Shown: positions 7,324 to 15,033 of the stretch, one piece after another | Layout of the letters: the number at the start of each line of letters is the position of its first letter | How positions within the stretch are numbered: the first letter of the stretch is position 1 | Assembly: GCF_021538895.1 (NCBI RefSeq) | Contig: NZ_JADDRL010000086.1 | Coordinates: 1 to 40,910 of the forward strand | Direction: 5' to 3' | DNA length: 40,910 nucleotides | DNA from: Streptomyces olivochromogenes | GTDB taxonomy: Bacteria; Actinomycetota; Actinomycetes; Streptomycetales; Streptomycetaceae | Notes under the pieces: model-generated | The model's input: only the letters and a program-made list of their open reading frames with translations | The model's database searches: none | What the model was told of the DNA's origin: nothing | Translations under genes and position numbers: made by a program

Positions 7324-7913
7324 CGAAACCCATAGGGGCACCCCCCGCCTTCGGGGAGCGCGACATCACCGAGACCGACAACGACCTCACCCGGCAGCAC
7401 ACCGGCGAGCCGATCGGTGAGCGCATCACCGTCTCCGGCCGTCTGCTGGACCGCGCCGGCCGCCCCCAGCGTGGTCAGCTGATCGAGATCTGGCAGGCCA
7501 ACTCGGCCGGGCGCTACGCCCACCGGCGCGAGCAGCACGACGCCCCGCTGGACCCGAACTTCACCGGTGTCGGCCGCACCCTCACCGACACCGACGGCTT
7601 CTACCGCTTCACCACCATCCAGCCCGGCCCGTACCCCTGGCGCAACCATCTCAATGCCTGGCGTCCGGCGCACATCCACTTCTCGCTGTTCGGTTCGGCG
7701 TTCACCCAGCGGCTGGTGACGCAGATGTACTTCCCGAACGACCCGCTGTTCCCGTACGACCCGATCCTCCAGTCGGTCACGGACGACGCGGCCCGGCAGC
7801 GGCTGGTCGCGACCTACGACCACAGCCTGTCGGTGCCGGAGTTCTCGCTCGGCTACCACTGGGACATCGTGCTGGACGGCCCCGCCGCCACCTGGATCGA
7901 GGAAGGACGCTGA
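7320..7913 (+). CDS. pcaH: Protocatechuate 3,4-dioxygenase beta subunit, 5'-truncated by IS110
   Basis: The frame matches intradiol dioxygenase beta subunits from APPAFGERDITETDNDL to the end (ATWIEEGR). All four non-heme Fe(III) ligands are present with family spacing: Tyr66 (AGRYAH), Tyr105 (GPYPW), His118 and His120 (RPAHIHF). Full-length actinomycete PcaH has about 250 residues. Here the first 55 or so are missing and the DNA upstream is IS110 sequence, so the gene has lost its start and promoter. The first seven codons (TTGACGAAACCC...) come from the element. It could be translated only by coupling to the transposase. PcaHG opens the ring of protocatechuate to 3-carboxy-cis,cis-muconate in the beta-ketoadipate pathway. 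The missing 5' part is not found left of the element, so a deletion accompanied the insertion. Confidence 0.88.
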   Translation: MTKPIGAPPAFGERDITETDNDLTRQHTGEPIGERITVSGRLLDRAGRPQRGQLIEIWQANSAGRYAHRREQHDAPLDPNFTGVGRTLTDTDGFYRFTTIQPGPYPWRNHLNAWRPAHIHFSLFGSAFTQRLVTQMYFPNDPLFPYDPILQSVTDDAARQRLVATYDHSLSVPEFSLGYHWDIVLDGPAATWIEEGR

Positions 7914-7919
7914 CTCGCC

Positions 7920-8525
7920 ATGACGAAGATCGACACCAGCAGGCCTCGGAGCGTGCTGCCCACCCCCTCACACACGGTCGGCCCCTTCTACGGGCACGCG
8001 CTGCCGTTTCCCGGGGGCGGGGACATCGCGCCGGTCGGGCATCCCGACACGATCACCGTCCAGGGGTATGTGTACGACGGTGAGGGCAACCCACTGCCGG
8101 ACGCCTTCGTGGAGCTCTGGGGCCCCGATCCCGACGGCCGGGTGCCGCGGGTCGACGGCTCGATGCGGCGCGACCCGGCGGCCGGCGGCCATCTCGGACG
8201 CAACGGCGTGGAGTTCACCGGCTGGGGCCGCGTCCAGACGGATGCCGCAGGCCATTGGCACGCACGCACGTTGCGGCCCGGCGCACGCGGCCGCAACGCG
8301 CCCTACCTCAGCGCCTGCGTCTTCGCGCGCGGTCTGCTCGTTCATCTCTTCACCCGGATCTATCTGCCCGGTGACGAGGCGGCGCTCACCGTCGACCCGC
8401 TGCTCGCCCGGCTCGACGAGGCGCGGCGCGACACGCTGATCGCCGTCGACGAGGGCCGGGGAACGTACCGTTTCGACATCCGCCTTCAGGGCCAAGGCGA
8501 GACGGTATTCCTGGAGTTCCAGTGA
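7920..8525 (+). CDS. pcaG: Protocatechuate 3,4-dioxygenase alpha subunit
   Basis: A 201-residue intradiol dioxygenase alpha subunit: TPSHTVGPFYGHALPF at the N-terminus, the beta-sandwich core DTITVQGYVYDGEGNPLPDA FVELW, and VHLFTRIYLPGDE. Alpha subunits pair with PcaH, lack the iron ligands, and shape the substrate pocket. The start ATG is six bases after the pcaH stop, the usual operon arrangement. The gene looks intact. The genes that normally follow (pcaB, pcaL) are absent, so this is an isolated relic of a pca operon. Confidence 0.92.
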   Translation: MTKIDTSRPRSVLPTPSHTVGPFYGHALPFPGGGDIAPVGHPDTITVQGYVYDGEGNPLPDAFVELWGPDPDGRVPRVDGSMRRDPAAGGHLGRNGVEFTGWGRVQTDAAGHWHARTLRPGARGRNAPYLSACVFARGLLVHLFTRIYLPGDEAALTVDPLLARLDEARRDTLIAVDEGRGTYRFDIRLQGQGETVFLEFQ

Positions 8526-8958
8526 ACCCCAACGGGTCCGGGGCCGGCATCGGGCCGCGCACCATACCCGCACTCACCGCGATCGCCCTCAGCGCCGTTC
8601 GGCACCTCGTCGGTACCGGAGAACATCCGCCAGTGCACCGGCGGTTGAGTGGTGCACACCCACCAAGAAGTGGCTCGCTTGCGCCAAGTACGGACGGTGC
8701 TCATGGCGAGGGCCGAGCCTCCCTGCGTGTAAATCCTTGAGCGATGGCGTGAGCGATACGCAGCATCGGCGTCGACGACGGCCACTACTCCTTCACATTT
8801 TCGCTCCTCCACGTAGTTGAACATAAGCGCAGCGCGATCAACGTGACGCGAAGTCCTCTTGAGTCGAACTGGAGGCGGCAAAAGACTGCTCGGCAAGGCC
8901 GCGCTCGCGTCCCGGGACGCGGCACGGTAGTCACGATCGCCATGTGAGGAGAACGTCG
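8526..8958. other. Gene-less stretch after pcaG
   Basis: A GTG overlaps the pcaG stop (8522) and opens a 72-codon frame (to 8740) beginning VNPNGSGAGIGP. The overlap is what a following pcaB gene would show, but no PcaB sequence follows, so at most a few codons of the next gene remain. The opposite strand between about 8600 and 8720 reads TWRKRATSWWVCTTQPPVHW, which looks protein-like but is not recognised. A ribosome site for the GNAT gene lies at 8945-8950. Nothing else is seen. Confidence 0.4.
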
Positions 8959-9474
8959 ATGCCCGACGCCGGCCGTCGAGACGACGCACACCCGATCACG
9001 CTGACCGACGGAACCGCCACCCGCACCCGGGAGGCGGCCCCCGTCGACCTGGTGCCGGTCCAGGAACTGCACCGCCGTTGCTCGCTTGGCAGCCGAGCCC
9101 TGCGATACCACGTGGGCAAGTCCGGGATCTCCCCTGCCGAATGGCGTCGGCTGTCCTGCCCAGAGCGCGGCACCACGCTGGTGACCGCTCCGGCCGAGCG
9201 TACGGAATACATCATCGCCATGACGAACGTCATGCGCACCGATCAACAAGGGGTGGGGGAACTCGCGATCCTGGTCGAGGACGCGTGGCAGGCCAGGGGG
9301 CTCGGCACCGCGCTGGCCGAACATGCGGCGACCGTTGCCCGCCGCGACGGACACCACGCGCTGGCCGCCACGGTGGCGGCGAGCAACAAGACGATGCTCC
9401 ACGTCCTGGAGAAACTGGACGCGACGCCGGTCGAAACCACCGGGCCCGTGCTCGACCTCCGCATCCTGCTCTAG
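8959..9474 (+). CDS. GNAT-family N-acetyltransferase
   Basis: A 171-residue GNAT-type protein. The acetyl-CoA pyrophosphate-binding motif is seen as ILVEDAWQARGLGTALAEHA, followed by helix and strand with AASNKTMLHVLEKL, the classic motif B. The N-terminal half (LVPVQELHRRCSLGSRALRY) resembles stand-alone actinomycete GNATs related to Pat-type protein acetyltransferase domains. Substrate unknown. The ATG at 8959 is preceded by GAGGAG seven bases upstream, which decides the start over a GTG at 8944. The stop overlaps the last bases of the convergent MFS gene. Confidence 0.88.
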   Translation: MPDAGRRDDAHPITLTDGTATRTREAAPVDLVPVQELHRRCSLGSRALRYHVGKSGISPAEWRRLSCPERGTTLVTAPAERTEYIIAMTNVMRTDQQGVGELAILVEDAWQARGLGTALAEHAATVARRDGHHALAATVAASNKTMLHVLEKLDATPVETTGPVLDLRILL

Positions 9475-10643
9475 ACCTTCATGCCGCTCACCGACGTCCA
9501 CCGGATCTGCGTACTGCACAGGGAGACCACGGCCGCCGCAGCCGCGACCACCGCCAGACCCCACACCAGGCTGCTCGAATTCGCCACGAAACCGATGAGC
9601 GGGGGCCCGGCGAGCAGACCCGTCGTACCCATCGCGGCGACCAGTGCCAGCGCCTGCGATCCCTGTTTCGCCGCAGCCACATAGACGCAGGGGGTCACGG
9701 CCGCGCAGCCCAGTCCGACGCAGGCGAACCCAATCAGGGCCGCCGCCACTCCCCCGCTCACCAAGGCGAAGACCAACCCGGCGGCGGCCACGGCACTGCC
9801 CAGCAGGACGACGCGCCCGTCGCCCCAGCGGCTGCGCCAGCCGTCGGCGAAGAGTCTGGCCACCACCATCATGCCGGACACCACGGCGATGCCCATCGGC
9901 GCCAACTCCGCGGAGGCCTTGGCGACTTCCCTCATGTAGAGGGCGGACCAGTCGTTCATGGCGCCCTCGGTCACCGTGCCGAACGCCATGGCACAGCACA
10001 TCCAGAGCGTCATCCGGGACGGAAGGCTCCATCCGGTGCGGCTCTTGCTCTGCCTCTCCTCCGAACGAGCCTCGTCTTCAAGAAGACCGGGGCGCGCCAG
10101 AGCCACCAGCAGGACGAGGACCACGGCAGCCACGCCGAAATGTGCCGCGACGGAGGAGGTCACCGCGTTCATCCCGGAGGCGAGCAGCGCCGCGAGCAGG
10201 GAGCCGGCGCTGAACGTCGCGTGCAGCCGGGCCATGGCGTTGCGTTCGTGCCGGGTCTCCAGTGCCGTTCCCTGAGCGTTCATGGCCACGTTCAGACATC
10301 CCACGCACACCCCGTCGGCCACCATGACCAACAGGGCGACCGGATAGTCCGGCGCTGCGGCGAGTGCCAGAAGCAGCAGGGTCAGACAGAGCGCCGACAG
10401 CAGCGCCAGCCGTGCGGAGCCCAGCCGCTGCACGAGCACCGGCACCAGGGGAAACGACGCCACCGCGCCGATTCCGGCCGCCATCAGCAGCACCCCCACC
10501 TCGGCCGCGGTCAGCCCGAGGTCCGCCTTGATGGCGGGGATGCGCGCGGCCCAAGTGGCGTACTGGAAGCCGAGGGAACAGAACAGCGCGGCGATGGCCA
10601 ACTGGCCGCGATGGAAAGGATCATGGACACGGAACACGCGCAT
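9471..10643 (-). CDS. MFS transporter, last gene of the biosynthetic-like operon
   Basis: About 390 residues with roughly twelve hydrophobic segments, e.g. LAIAALFCSLGFQYATWAAR, GVLLMAAGIGAVASFPLVPV and AALIGFACVGLGCAAV. The loop between segments 2 and 3 and the NVAMNAQGTALE signature after helix 4 place it near the YbjJ/fucose-permease-like branch of the major facilitator superfamily. The central loop (ARSEERQSKSRTG) is cytoplasmic and charged. The start is ATG 10643, four bases after the stop of the upstream GNAT gene, so the two are co-transcribed. As the last gene of a tightly packed operon with tailoring enzymes, export of the pathway product is a reasonable but unproven role. Confidence 0.9.
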   Translation of the reverse strand: MRVFRVHDPFHRGQLAIAALFCSLGFQYATWAARIPAIKADLGLTAAEVGVLLMAAGIGAVASFPLVPVLVQRLGSARLALLSALCLTLLLLALAAAPDYPVALLVMVADGVCVGCLNVAMNAQGTALETRHERNAMARLHATFSAGSLLAALLASGMNAVTSSVAAHFGVAAVVLVLLVALARPGLLEDEARSEERQSKSRTGWSLPSRMTLWMCCAMAFGTVTEGAMNDWSALYMREVAKASAELAPMGIAVVSGMMVVARLFADGWRSRWGDGRVVLLGSAVAAAGLVFALVSGGVAAALIGFACVGLGCAAVTPCVYVAAAKQGSQALALVAAMGTTGLLAGPPLIGFVANSSSLVWGLAVVAAAAAVVSLCSTQIRWTSVSGMKV

Positions 10644-10647
10644 CAAC

Positions 10648-11193
10648 TCACTTCGTCGACTCGGTCATCGCCTTGGACATGTAGACGGCGCTCGCGCCGT
10701 AACCGCCCGGAGAGATCCCCGGGTACGCGCTGAACCCGCGCGCCGACCAGAACGGCTCGCTGCGACCGACGGCGATCAGTGAGATCCGCTCGAACCCGCT
10801 CGAACCGGCGGTCAGGGTCAGGTGGTTCAGGAGTCGCTGCCCCAGACCCGTGCCGCGCAGGGGCTCCGCGACAACGATGTCATGCAGGTGCAGATTGCGC
10901 CCCGTCCGCAAGGGCATCGTCGGGTCCCCCGCCCGCGAGGGCACCGCCGGCTCCTCCACCCGATCGAGGCTCGGGTATCTGAAGGGCGGATACGGCAGTG
11001 CCAGCAGGTACCCGGCAGGCTGGGCACCGACGTCCAGGACGAAACTGGTGTCCGGCGAGGCGTACGCCCTGGACTGCAGGGCCGCGCGCCCTTCCGAGAG
11101 GCCGAGTTCCGCGTAGGTCCGGGATTCCATTGCCGCGATGGCGTCCCAGTCGGCGTCGGCGATGTGGCGTATGGATACGCCGTCGCCGCTCAT
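10648..11193 (-). CDS. GNAT-family N-acetyltransferase in the operon
   Basis: 181 residues. N-terminal strand VSIRHIADADWDAIAAMESR and the acetyl-CoA motif LHLHDIVVAEPLRGTGLGQR LLNHL are clear. After ISLIAVGRSEPFWSARGFSA the C-terminal tail is typical of single-domain GNATs. Its ATG overlaps the TGA of the decarboxylase gene (ATGA), and the MFS start follows four bases after its own stop. An amine produced by the neighbouring decarboxylase would be a natural acetyl acceptor, for tailoring or self-protection; that is inference from context. Confidence 0.88.
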   Translation of the reverse strand: MSGDGVSIRHIADADWDAIAAMESRTYAELGLSEGRAALQSRAYASPDTSFVLDVGAQPAGYLLALPYPPFRYPSLDRVEEPAVPSRAGDPTMPLRTGRNLHLHDIVVAEPLRGTGLGQRLLNHLTLTAGSSGFERISLIAVGRSEPFWSARGFSAYPGISPGGYGASAVYMSKAMTESTK

Positions 11194-12368
11194 GGGCGTC
11201 CTCCGCCCGTGCAGGTGTACGGGAGCGGGGCGAAGCCGTTGAAGCCCTGGGTCGTGTAGCTGATCGCGTAGGCGCCGCTGGCGAGCACCCAGACGGGATC
11301 GCCGGATGCCAGATTCCGGGGGACGTGCACGAGGCCGTGTCCCTGGGGGTAGGCGTCGTCGCTGTCGCAGGTGGGGCCCGCGACGACGGCGGGGACGTAC
11401 TCGGCATCAGGGTGAGTCGGGAAGACGAGCGGGTACTGCAGCGCGTCCATCTCGTAGAGGCCGTTGAACTTGCCGCAGCTCAGGTAGAGCCAGTGCTGGC
11501 GCTCGCCGTCGGGGCGACGCCGCTCGGCCAGCCGGGCAACGTGGGCCCGGATGGCGCCGTGGTCGGCGACGAGGTAGCGCCCCGGCTCCATGACGAACTT
11601 GAGATGCTCCCCGTGGACCTTCCTGAGATGGCGCATTCCCTCGCGGATGACGGCGAAGATCTTGTCCAGCGGAGGCTCCAGAGGTGTGCCGCACCGGTCG
11701 AGGTATCCGAGGGCCGGCAGACCGCCGCCGAGGTTGACGTGGTCCAGCACTATCCCGCGCCGGCCCAGGGCGGTCAGGACGTCCGCCAGGCACTCGACGG
11801 CGCTGTGCCAGGCGTCCGCCGTCATCTGCTGGGAGCCGACGTGCACGGACAGACCGGAGGGTGTCAGGCCCTTGTCCTGCGCCGCCTGAAGGATGCGCAC
11901 CGCGTCCGCGGGTGCACAGCCGAACTTGCCGCTGAGACCCCACAGCGCCCCTTCACCACTGGTCGCCAGCCTGCAGAAGACGCGGGCTCCCGGGGCGTGG
12001 GCCGCGATGGCCGCCAAGTCCTCGGCACTGTCGGTCGCGAAGTCCCTGACGCCGAGGCGGTGGGCGTCGGCGATGTCGCGGTCCGCCTTGACGGTGTTGC
12101 CGTAGTGCATGTTTTCGATCGGCACGCCCGCGCGCAGCGCCTGCTCCAGTTCGCGGGGGCTTGCCCCGTCGACTCCGGCGCCCTTCCTGGCCAGATGGGC
12201 GAGCACCTCGTCGACCGGGCAGGCCTTCATGGCGAATCGGACGGCGACGCCGGGCAGTTGACGCCGCAGTGTGTCGTAGCGGTCTTCGATTCCGGCGAGG
12301 TCGAGGACGATCCGGTCCTCGGTCGCGCGCGCCAGAGCGGCGAGCAATGGTGCGGACTCGTGCGCCAT
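11190..12368 (-). CDS. PLP-dependent decarboxylase, Orn/DAP/Arg (alanine-racemase fold) family
   Basis: 392 residues of a fold-III PLP enzyme. Lys48 in RFAMKACP would form the Schiff base. HVGSQ, the glycine loop NLGGGLPALGY and MEPGRYLVADHG are the phosphate- and ring-binding motifs, and GPTCDSDD near the C-terminus carries the Cys and Asp that contact the substrate amine or carboxylate in ornithine/diaminopimelate decarboxylases. The protein is somewhat shorter than primary-metabolism LysA and is not beside lysine genes, so a specialised substrate is likely. The start is ATG 12368, eight bases after the preceding gene; a longer reading would run into that gene. The TGA overlaps the GNAT start. 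Confidence 0.92.
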   Translation of the reverse strand: MAHESAPLLAALARATEDRIVLDLAGIEDRYDTLRRQLPGVAVRFAMKACPVDEVLAHLARKGAGVDGASPRELEQALRAGVPIENMHYGNTVKADRDIADAHRLGVRDFATDSAEDLAAIAAHAPGARVFCRLATSGEGALWGLSGKFGCAPADAVRILQAAQDKGLTPSGLSVHVGSQQMTADAWHSAVECLADVLTALGRRGIVLDHVNLGGGLPALGYLDRCGTPLEPPLDKIFAVIREGMRHLRKVHGEHLKFVMEPGRYLVADHGAIRAHVARLAERRRPDGERQHWLYLSCGKFNGLYEMDALQYPLVFPTHPDAEYVPAVVAGPTCDSDDAYPQGHGLVHVPRNLASGDPVWVLASGAYAISYTTQGFNGFAPLPYTCTGGGRP

Positions 12369-12376
12369 GGCCGCTC

Positions 12377-13696
12377 TCACTGTTGCCACCCGGGCGCCGG
12401 GGCCACGGAGGTGAGTGCGGCCGCCCGCGTCAGCGGCCCCCATGCCTCCACCAGCAGAGCGAAGTCCTCGATGTCGCTGCGCGCTTCGTCGAGGAGGCGG
12501 GCGCGCCGCTGCCACAGGAAGTCGGCGAACTCCGCGTATCTGCCGCCCAGTTTGCGGTACGCGGCGTCGAGGACGTCGAGTCGGTGGACGTTCTCACTCC
12601 GGTCGAGCCCTGCGCTCTCCCTCGCCAGCAGGGCTACGGCCGACGCGCGCACCTGCCCTCGTTCGTCGAGCAGCGACGCGCCGGTCCGGGCCATTTGGTC
12701 GTAGACGAAGTTGAAGTACAGCATCGACAGCAGGAACTTGACGAAGCGCAGCTGGTACGCCATGAACCCGGAGTCGGTGCGGCGTTCACCGGTGTAGAAG
12801 TTGACGATGTTCCGGTTGTGCAGGACGCCCGGCAGTGCGGCGTCGTGGACCAGGTGGGTCAGGAAGTAGTCGCTGCCGATGGTGTCGGTCGCGGGCGGCA
12901 GGGGCACGTGTGCGTGCACGTCGTGGAAGGCGATGTTGCACATGTCCACGCGCATGGGGTCGACCACGGTCAGCGTGGAATGGTCCCCGGCGAAGGCGTC
13001 GGTGCCCGCGCCCCGGAAGGACTCGTCGACGAGTTGCCTCTTCTGCTCGCCGGACCAGTGGGCGGGCGCCCACAGACCGACCATGTCGTGGTAGACGTCG
13101 GGGTCGATCCGTAGTATCTCGCCGATGTCCACGGACAGTTCGCCGACGAAGGAGCTGCCGACCATCACGACCTTTCGGTCCATGTGCTCCGCAGCCAGTG
13201 CGGTCTCGGTGACGTGACGCGCGGCCTCGGACGCGTGCCTGCCGAGCGACATCAGCTCGTGGTGGACGGGGAAGACACTCCGGCCGTTCACGACCTGGTA
13301 CCGGCTGTCGGAGTCCCTGCGGTGGACGGACTCGCAGCCGAGCGCGGCGGCGACGAGGAAGGCGCGGTTGGTGCAGGCGCCGTAGGACACGCCGGTCGGG
13401 AGCATCAGATCCAGCAGGAGGTCGGGCTTCACCGCTTGGGCCCGGTCGATCACCCGTCGCAGGAAGTCCCGCTGCCGCGCCTCGTCGAGATGGTGTACGA
13501 CGATCCGTGGGTCTCCGGATATGCGGTGCACGGCCTCGGCGTGCTCCGTGTACGCAGGCGCGGTGCAGGAGTCCAGGATCAGGAGGTGCACCTCGGTGTC
13601 GAAGTGCTCGGCGGCATAGGCCGCTTCCTCGGCCACGGCCGCGATGGTCGCCGTGCAGGGCCTGTTGGTCGGCAGGGTCAGACAAATTCGACGCAT
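12377..13696 (-). CDS. DUF6271-like protein, possible glycosyltransferase-like fold
   Basis: 439 residues. The N-terminus RRICLTLPTNRPCTATIAAV, then EVHLLILDSCTAPAYTEHA, has the alternating strand-helix pattern of a nucleotide-binding (GT-A-like) domain. Later segments include TGVSYGACTNRAFLVAAALG, GSDYFLTHLVHDAALPGVLH and a hydrophobic helix RFVKFLLSMLYFNFVYDQMA. I believe it belongs to the actinomycete family named DUF6271, from memory and not by search. Function unknown; a sugar- or phosphoryl-transfer step would fit the N-terminal pattern. The ATG at 13696 lies inside the dioxygenase gene (19-base overlap), so translation is coupled. The C-terminus ends eight bases before the decarboxylase start. 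Confidence 0.75.
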   Translation of the reverse strand: MRRICLTLPTNRPCTATIAAVAEEAAYAAEHFDTEVHLLILDSCTAPAYTEHAEAVHRISGDPRIVVHHLDEARQRDFLRRVIDRAQAVKPDLLLDLMLPTGVSYGACTNRAFLVAAALGCESVHRRDSDSRYQVVNGRSVFPVHHELMSLGRHASEAARHVTETALAAEHMDRKVVMVGSSFVGELSVDIGEILRIDPDVYHDMVGLWAPAHWSGEQKRQLVDESFRGAGTDAFAGDHSTLTVVDPMRVDMCNIAFHDVHAHVPLPPATDTIGSDYFLTHLVHDAALPGVLHNRNIVNFYTGERRTDSGFMAYQLRFVKFLLSMLYFNFVYDQMARTGASLLDERGQVRASAVALLARESAGLDRSENVHRLDVLDAAYRKLGGRYAEFADFLWQRRARLLDEARSDIEDFALLVEAWGPLTRAAALTSVAPAPGWQQ

Positions 13697-14751
13697 GTCT
13701 CTTCTCCGGCCGGCTCTTCCGCCTCGTCGAGGTCCGCTCCGGTCCAGGACGTGAGGCCCAGCAGCTTGGCGCCGAGTTCGTCGAGAGTGGCCCTCCCGTA
13801 CCTCAGGGACTCGTGTCGCGTGGCGTCGCCGAGCAGGGTCGCGTTCCAGTCCGGCGTGCTGAGCGTGCGCCATGACTCGGCCCGGGAGCGTCGCATGGTC
13901 CGGTGGGACTCCAGCGCCGGCATCATCGACAGGTACTGGACCGCGCGTACTTCTCCGTCGGAGGTGTTCGGTGCCACCCCGTGTGCGAGCAGGCCGTTGA
14001 AGATCAGCAGGTCACCGGCCTCGAGTTCCGGTCGCACCACGGGGAACTCCGCGCGGTCGATCCTGGGCCGGATCGGGTCGCGGTCGACCGGCTGGAGTGC
14101 CTTCCATCGGTCGAACTGCCGGAACAGCTCGGGGCAGCACTGGAAGCCGCCGAGTTCCGGCCTGGTGTCGTTGAGGGCGATGATCCCCTGCACCCGCTGT
14201 GGCAGTACGCCGAGTGTGGTGTCGACGTCCCAGTGGAGTTCGATGTCGAAGCCCTGCTCCGTGCGCGGGATCAGAGCCCGGTCACGGTTCTTGATGTTGG
14301 GCGGGTTCAGGTTGAGCCGGTCGAGCGTCACCCACAGTTCCTCGCAGTCCCAGACGTCGACGAACGCGTCGTAGACCCGCTGCGTCTGGCGGCTGTCCCA
14401 GATGAGCTGGTGGTGATAGGCCTCGACGAATCCGTAGATGTGCAGTTCCCGGTCCAGGTCGGAGCGGTACGCGCGGTCCTCATACCAGGTCTCCGGCCGC
14501 TCGGGGTCGAGTCCCTGGAACTCCCAGGCGAAGGCCAGCAGTCGCCGGGCCAGGGCAGTGGGGATCGCCTGCTTCACCACGACGTAGCCGTAGGTCTGCC
14601 ACGAGGCGAAGTCCTCCTCGGAGAGGACTCGCAGCGGGCGGGTCTTCTTCAGGTCCCGCAGGGGTGTCTGGGCGAGATAGGCCTCGCCGTCCGAGCTGAA
14701 GTAGGGGATGTTCGAAGGGGCTCGATGGAGATAACGGTCAGTCGTGGACAT
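13678..14751 (-). CDS. Phytanoyl-CoA dioxygenase-like 2OG-Fe(II) oxygenase, first gene of the operon
   Basis: 357 residues. The iron facial triad is His173 and Asp175 (ELHWDVDTTLG) and His257 (GLLAHGVAPN), with Arg269 placed to bind 2-oxoglutarate. LEAGDLLIFNGLLAHGV is the typical last strands of the jelly-roll. Enzymes of this family hydroxylate or otherwise oxidise unactivated carbons, often free amino acids or peptide intermediates in secondary metabolism. I chose ATG 14751 because GGAG lies seven bases upstream; an in-frame GTG at 14763 has its ribosome site too close. It heads five overlapping minus-strand genes and is divergent from the GH3 gene, with palindromes in the 282-base gap that may control both. 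Confidence 0.9.
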   Translation of the reverse strand: MSTTDRYLHRAPSNIPYFSSDGEAYLAQTPLRDLKKTRPLRVLSEEDFASWQTYGYVVVKQAIPTALARRLLAFAWEFQGLDPERPETWYEDRAYRSDLDRELHIYGFVEAYHHQLIWDSRQTQRVYDAFVDVWDCEELWVTLDRLNLNPPNIKNRDRALIPRTEQGFDIELHWDVDTTLGVLPQRVQGIIALNDTRPELGGFQCCPELFRQFDRWKALQPVDRDPIRPRIDRAEFPVVRPELEAGDLLIFNGLLAHGVAPNTSDGEVRAVQYLSMMPALESHRTMRRSRAESWRTLSTPDWNATLLGDATRHESLRYGRATLDELGAKLLGLTSWTGADLDEAEEPAGEETCVEFV

Positions 14752-14891
14752 ACGGTGCTCCACACCTCGATCTCAGGTACCGGCGACCCCAACCGGGTCA
14801 CCAACTGCGCGGAACGAGGGGTGGCGACCATACGGCAGGGCCACCGCATCACGGGCCACACCAGCCCCTCTTCGAACTCGCGCATCACTAA

Positions 14892-14907
14892 GTTGGACTA
14901 GACCAAC
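14892..14907. promoter_or_regulatory. DasR/GntR-like operator, proximal to the biosynthetic operon
   Basis: GTTGGACTAGACCAAC is a 16-base inverted repeat with one mismatched pair. Its core differs by one base from TGGTCTAGACCA, the core of DasR-responsive (dre) sites known from Streptomyces. On the minus strand a TTGACA hexamer (14919 to 14914) lies just upstream of it, so a bound repressor would cover the promoter of the dioxygenase-led operon. Regulator identity is inferred from similarity of the site only. Confidence 0.55.
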
Positions 14908-15002
14908 TCGACCTGTCAAACATTGCAGTTGAGGGCATGTTTTCGCCAACTCGGCCCAATTCACCCTCACTTGACAAGATCGGCTAGCCTGAGCGGAGAC
15001 GC

Positions 15003-15018
15003 ATTGGTCTGTACCAAC
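15003..15018. promoter_or_regulatory. DasR/GntR-like operator in the GH3 leader
   Basis: ATTGGTCTGTACCAAC contains the inverted half-sites TTGGT and ACCAA around TCTGTAC-like centre, matching the pattern of the first palindrome 96 bases upstream. It ends 15 bases before the GH3 start and just before the AAGGG ribosome site, where a bound repressor would block initiation. A GlcNAc-responsive regulator over an N-acetylglucosaminidase gene would be consistent with the DasR regulon. Confidence 0.55.
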
Positions 15019-15033
15019 AGAAGGGCGCATGCG

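Larger units (their letters stand above)
5940..7336 (+). mobile_element. IS110-family insertion sequence
   Basis: One DEDD transposase gene with an unusually long upstream noncoding segment, as in IS110-group elements, which carry the guide (bridge) RNA there and have no long terminal inverted repeats. The right boundary must lie between the transposase stop (7323) and about 7345, because pcaH coding sequence resumes there. The left boundary is uncertain. CCTATGGG at 5643-5650 and its inverse CCCATAGG at 7329-7336 could mark the ends of a larger unit, but about 1.4 kb from near 5940 fits the family better. No target-site duplication can be demonstrated. Confidence 0.7.

Noticed and set aside
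8522..8740. pcaB gene after pcaG
   Set aside because: Only the overlapping GTG is as expected; the following sequence has no cycloisomerase motifs.
12369..12515. N-terminal extension of the decarboxylase frame
   Set aside because: It would overlap the DUF6271-like gene and is Arg/Gly-rich shadow sequence; ATG 12368 fits the operon spacing.
13684..14901. Plus-strand open frames opposite the biosynthetic operon
   Set aside because: They mirror the codon periodicity of the dioxygenase and DUF6271-like genes and show no motifs.
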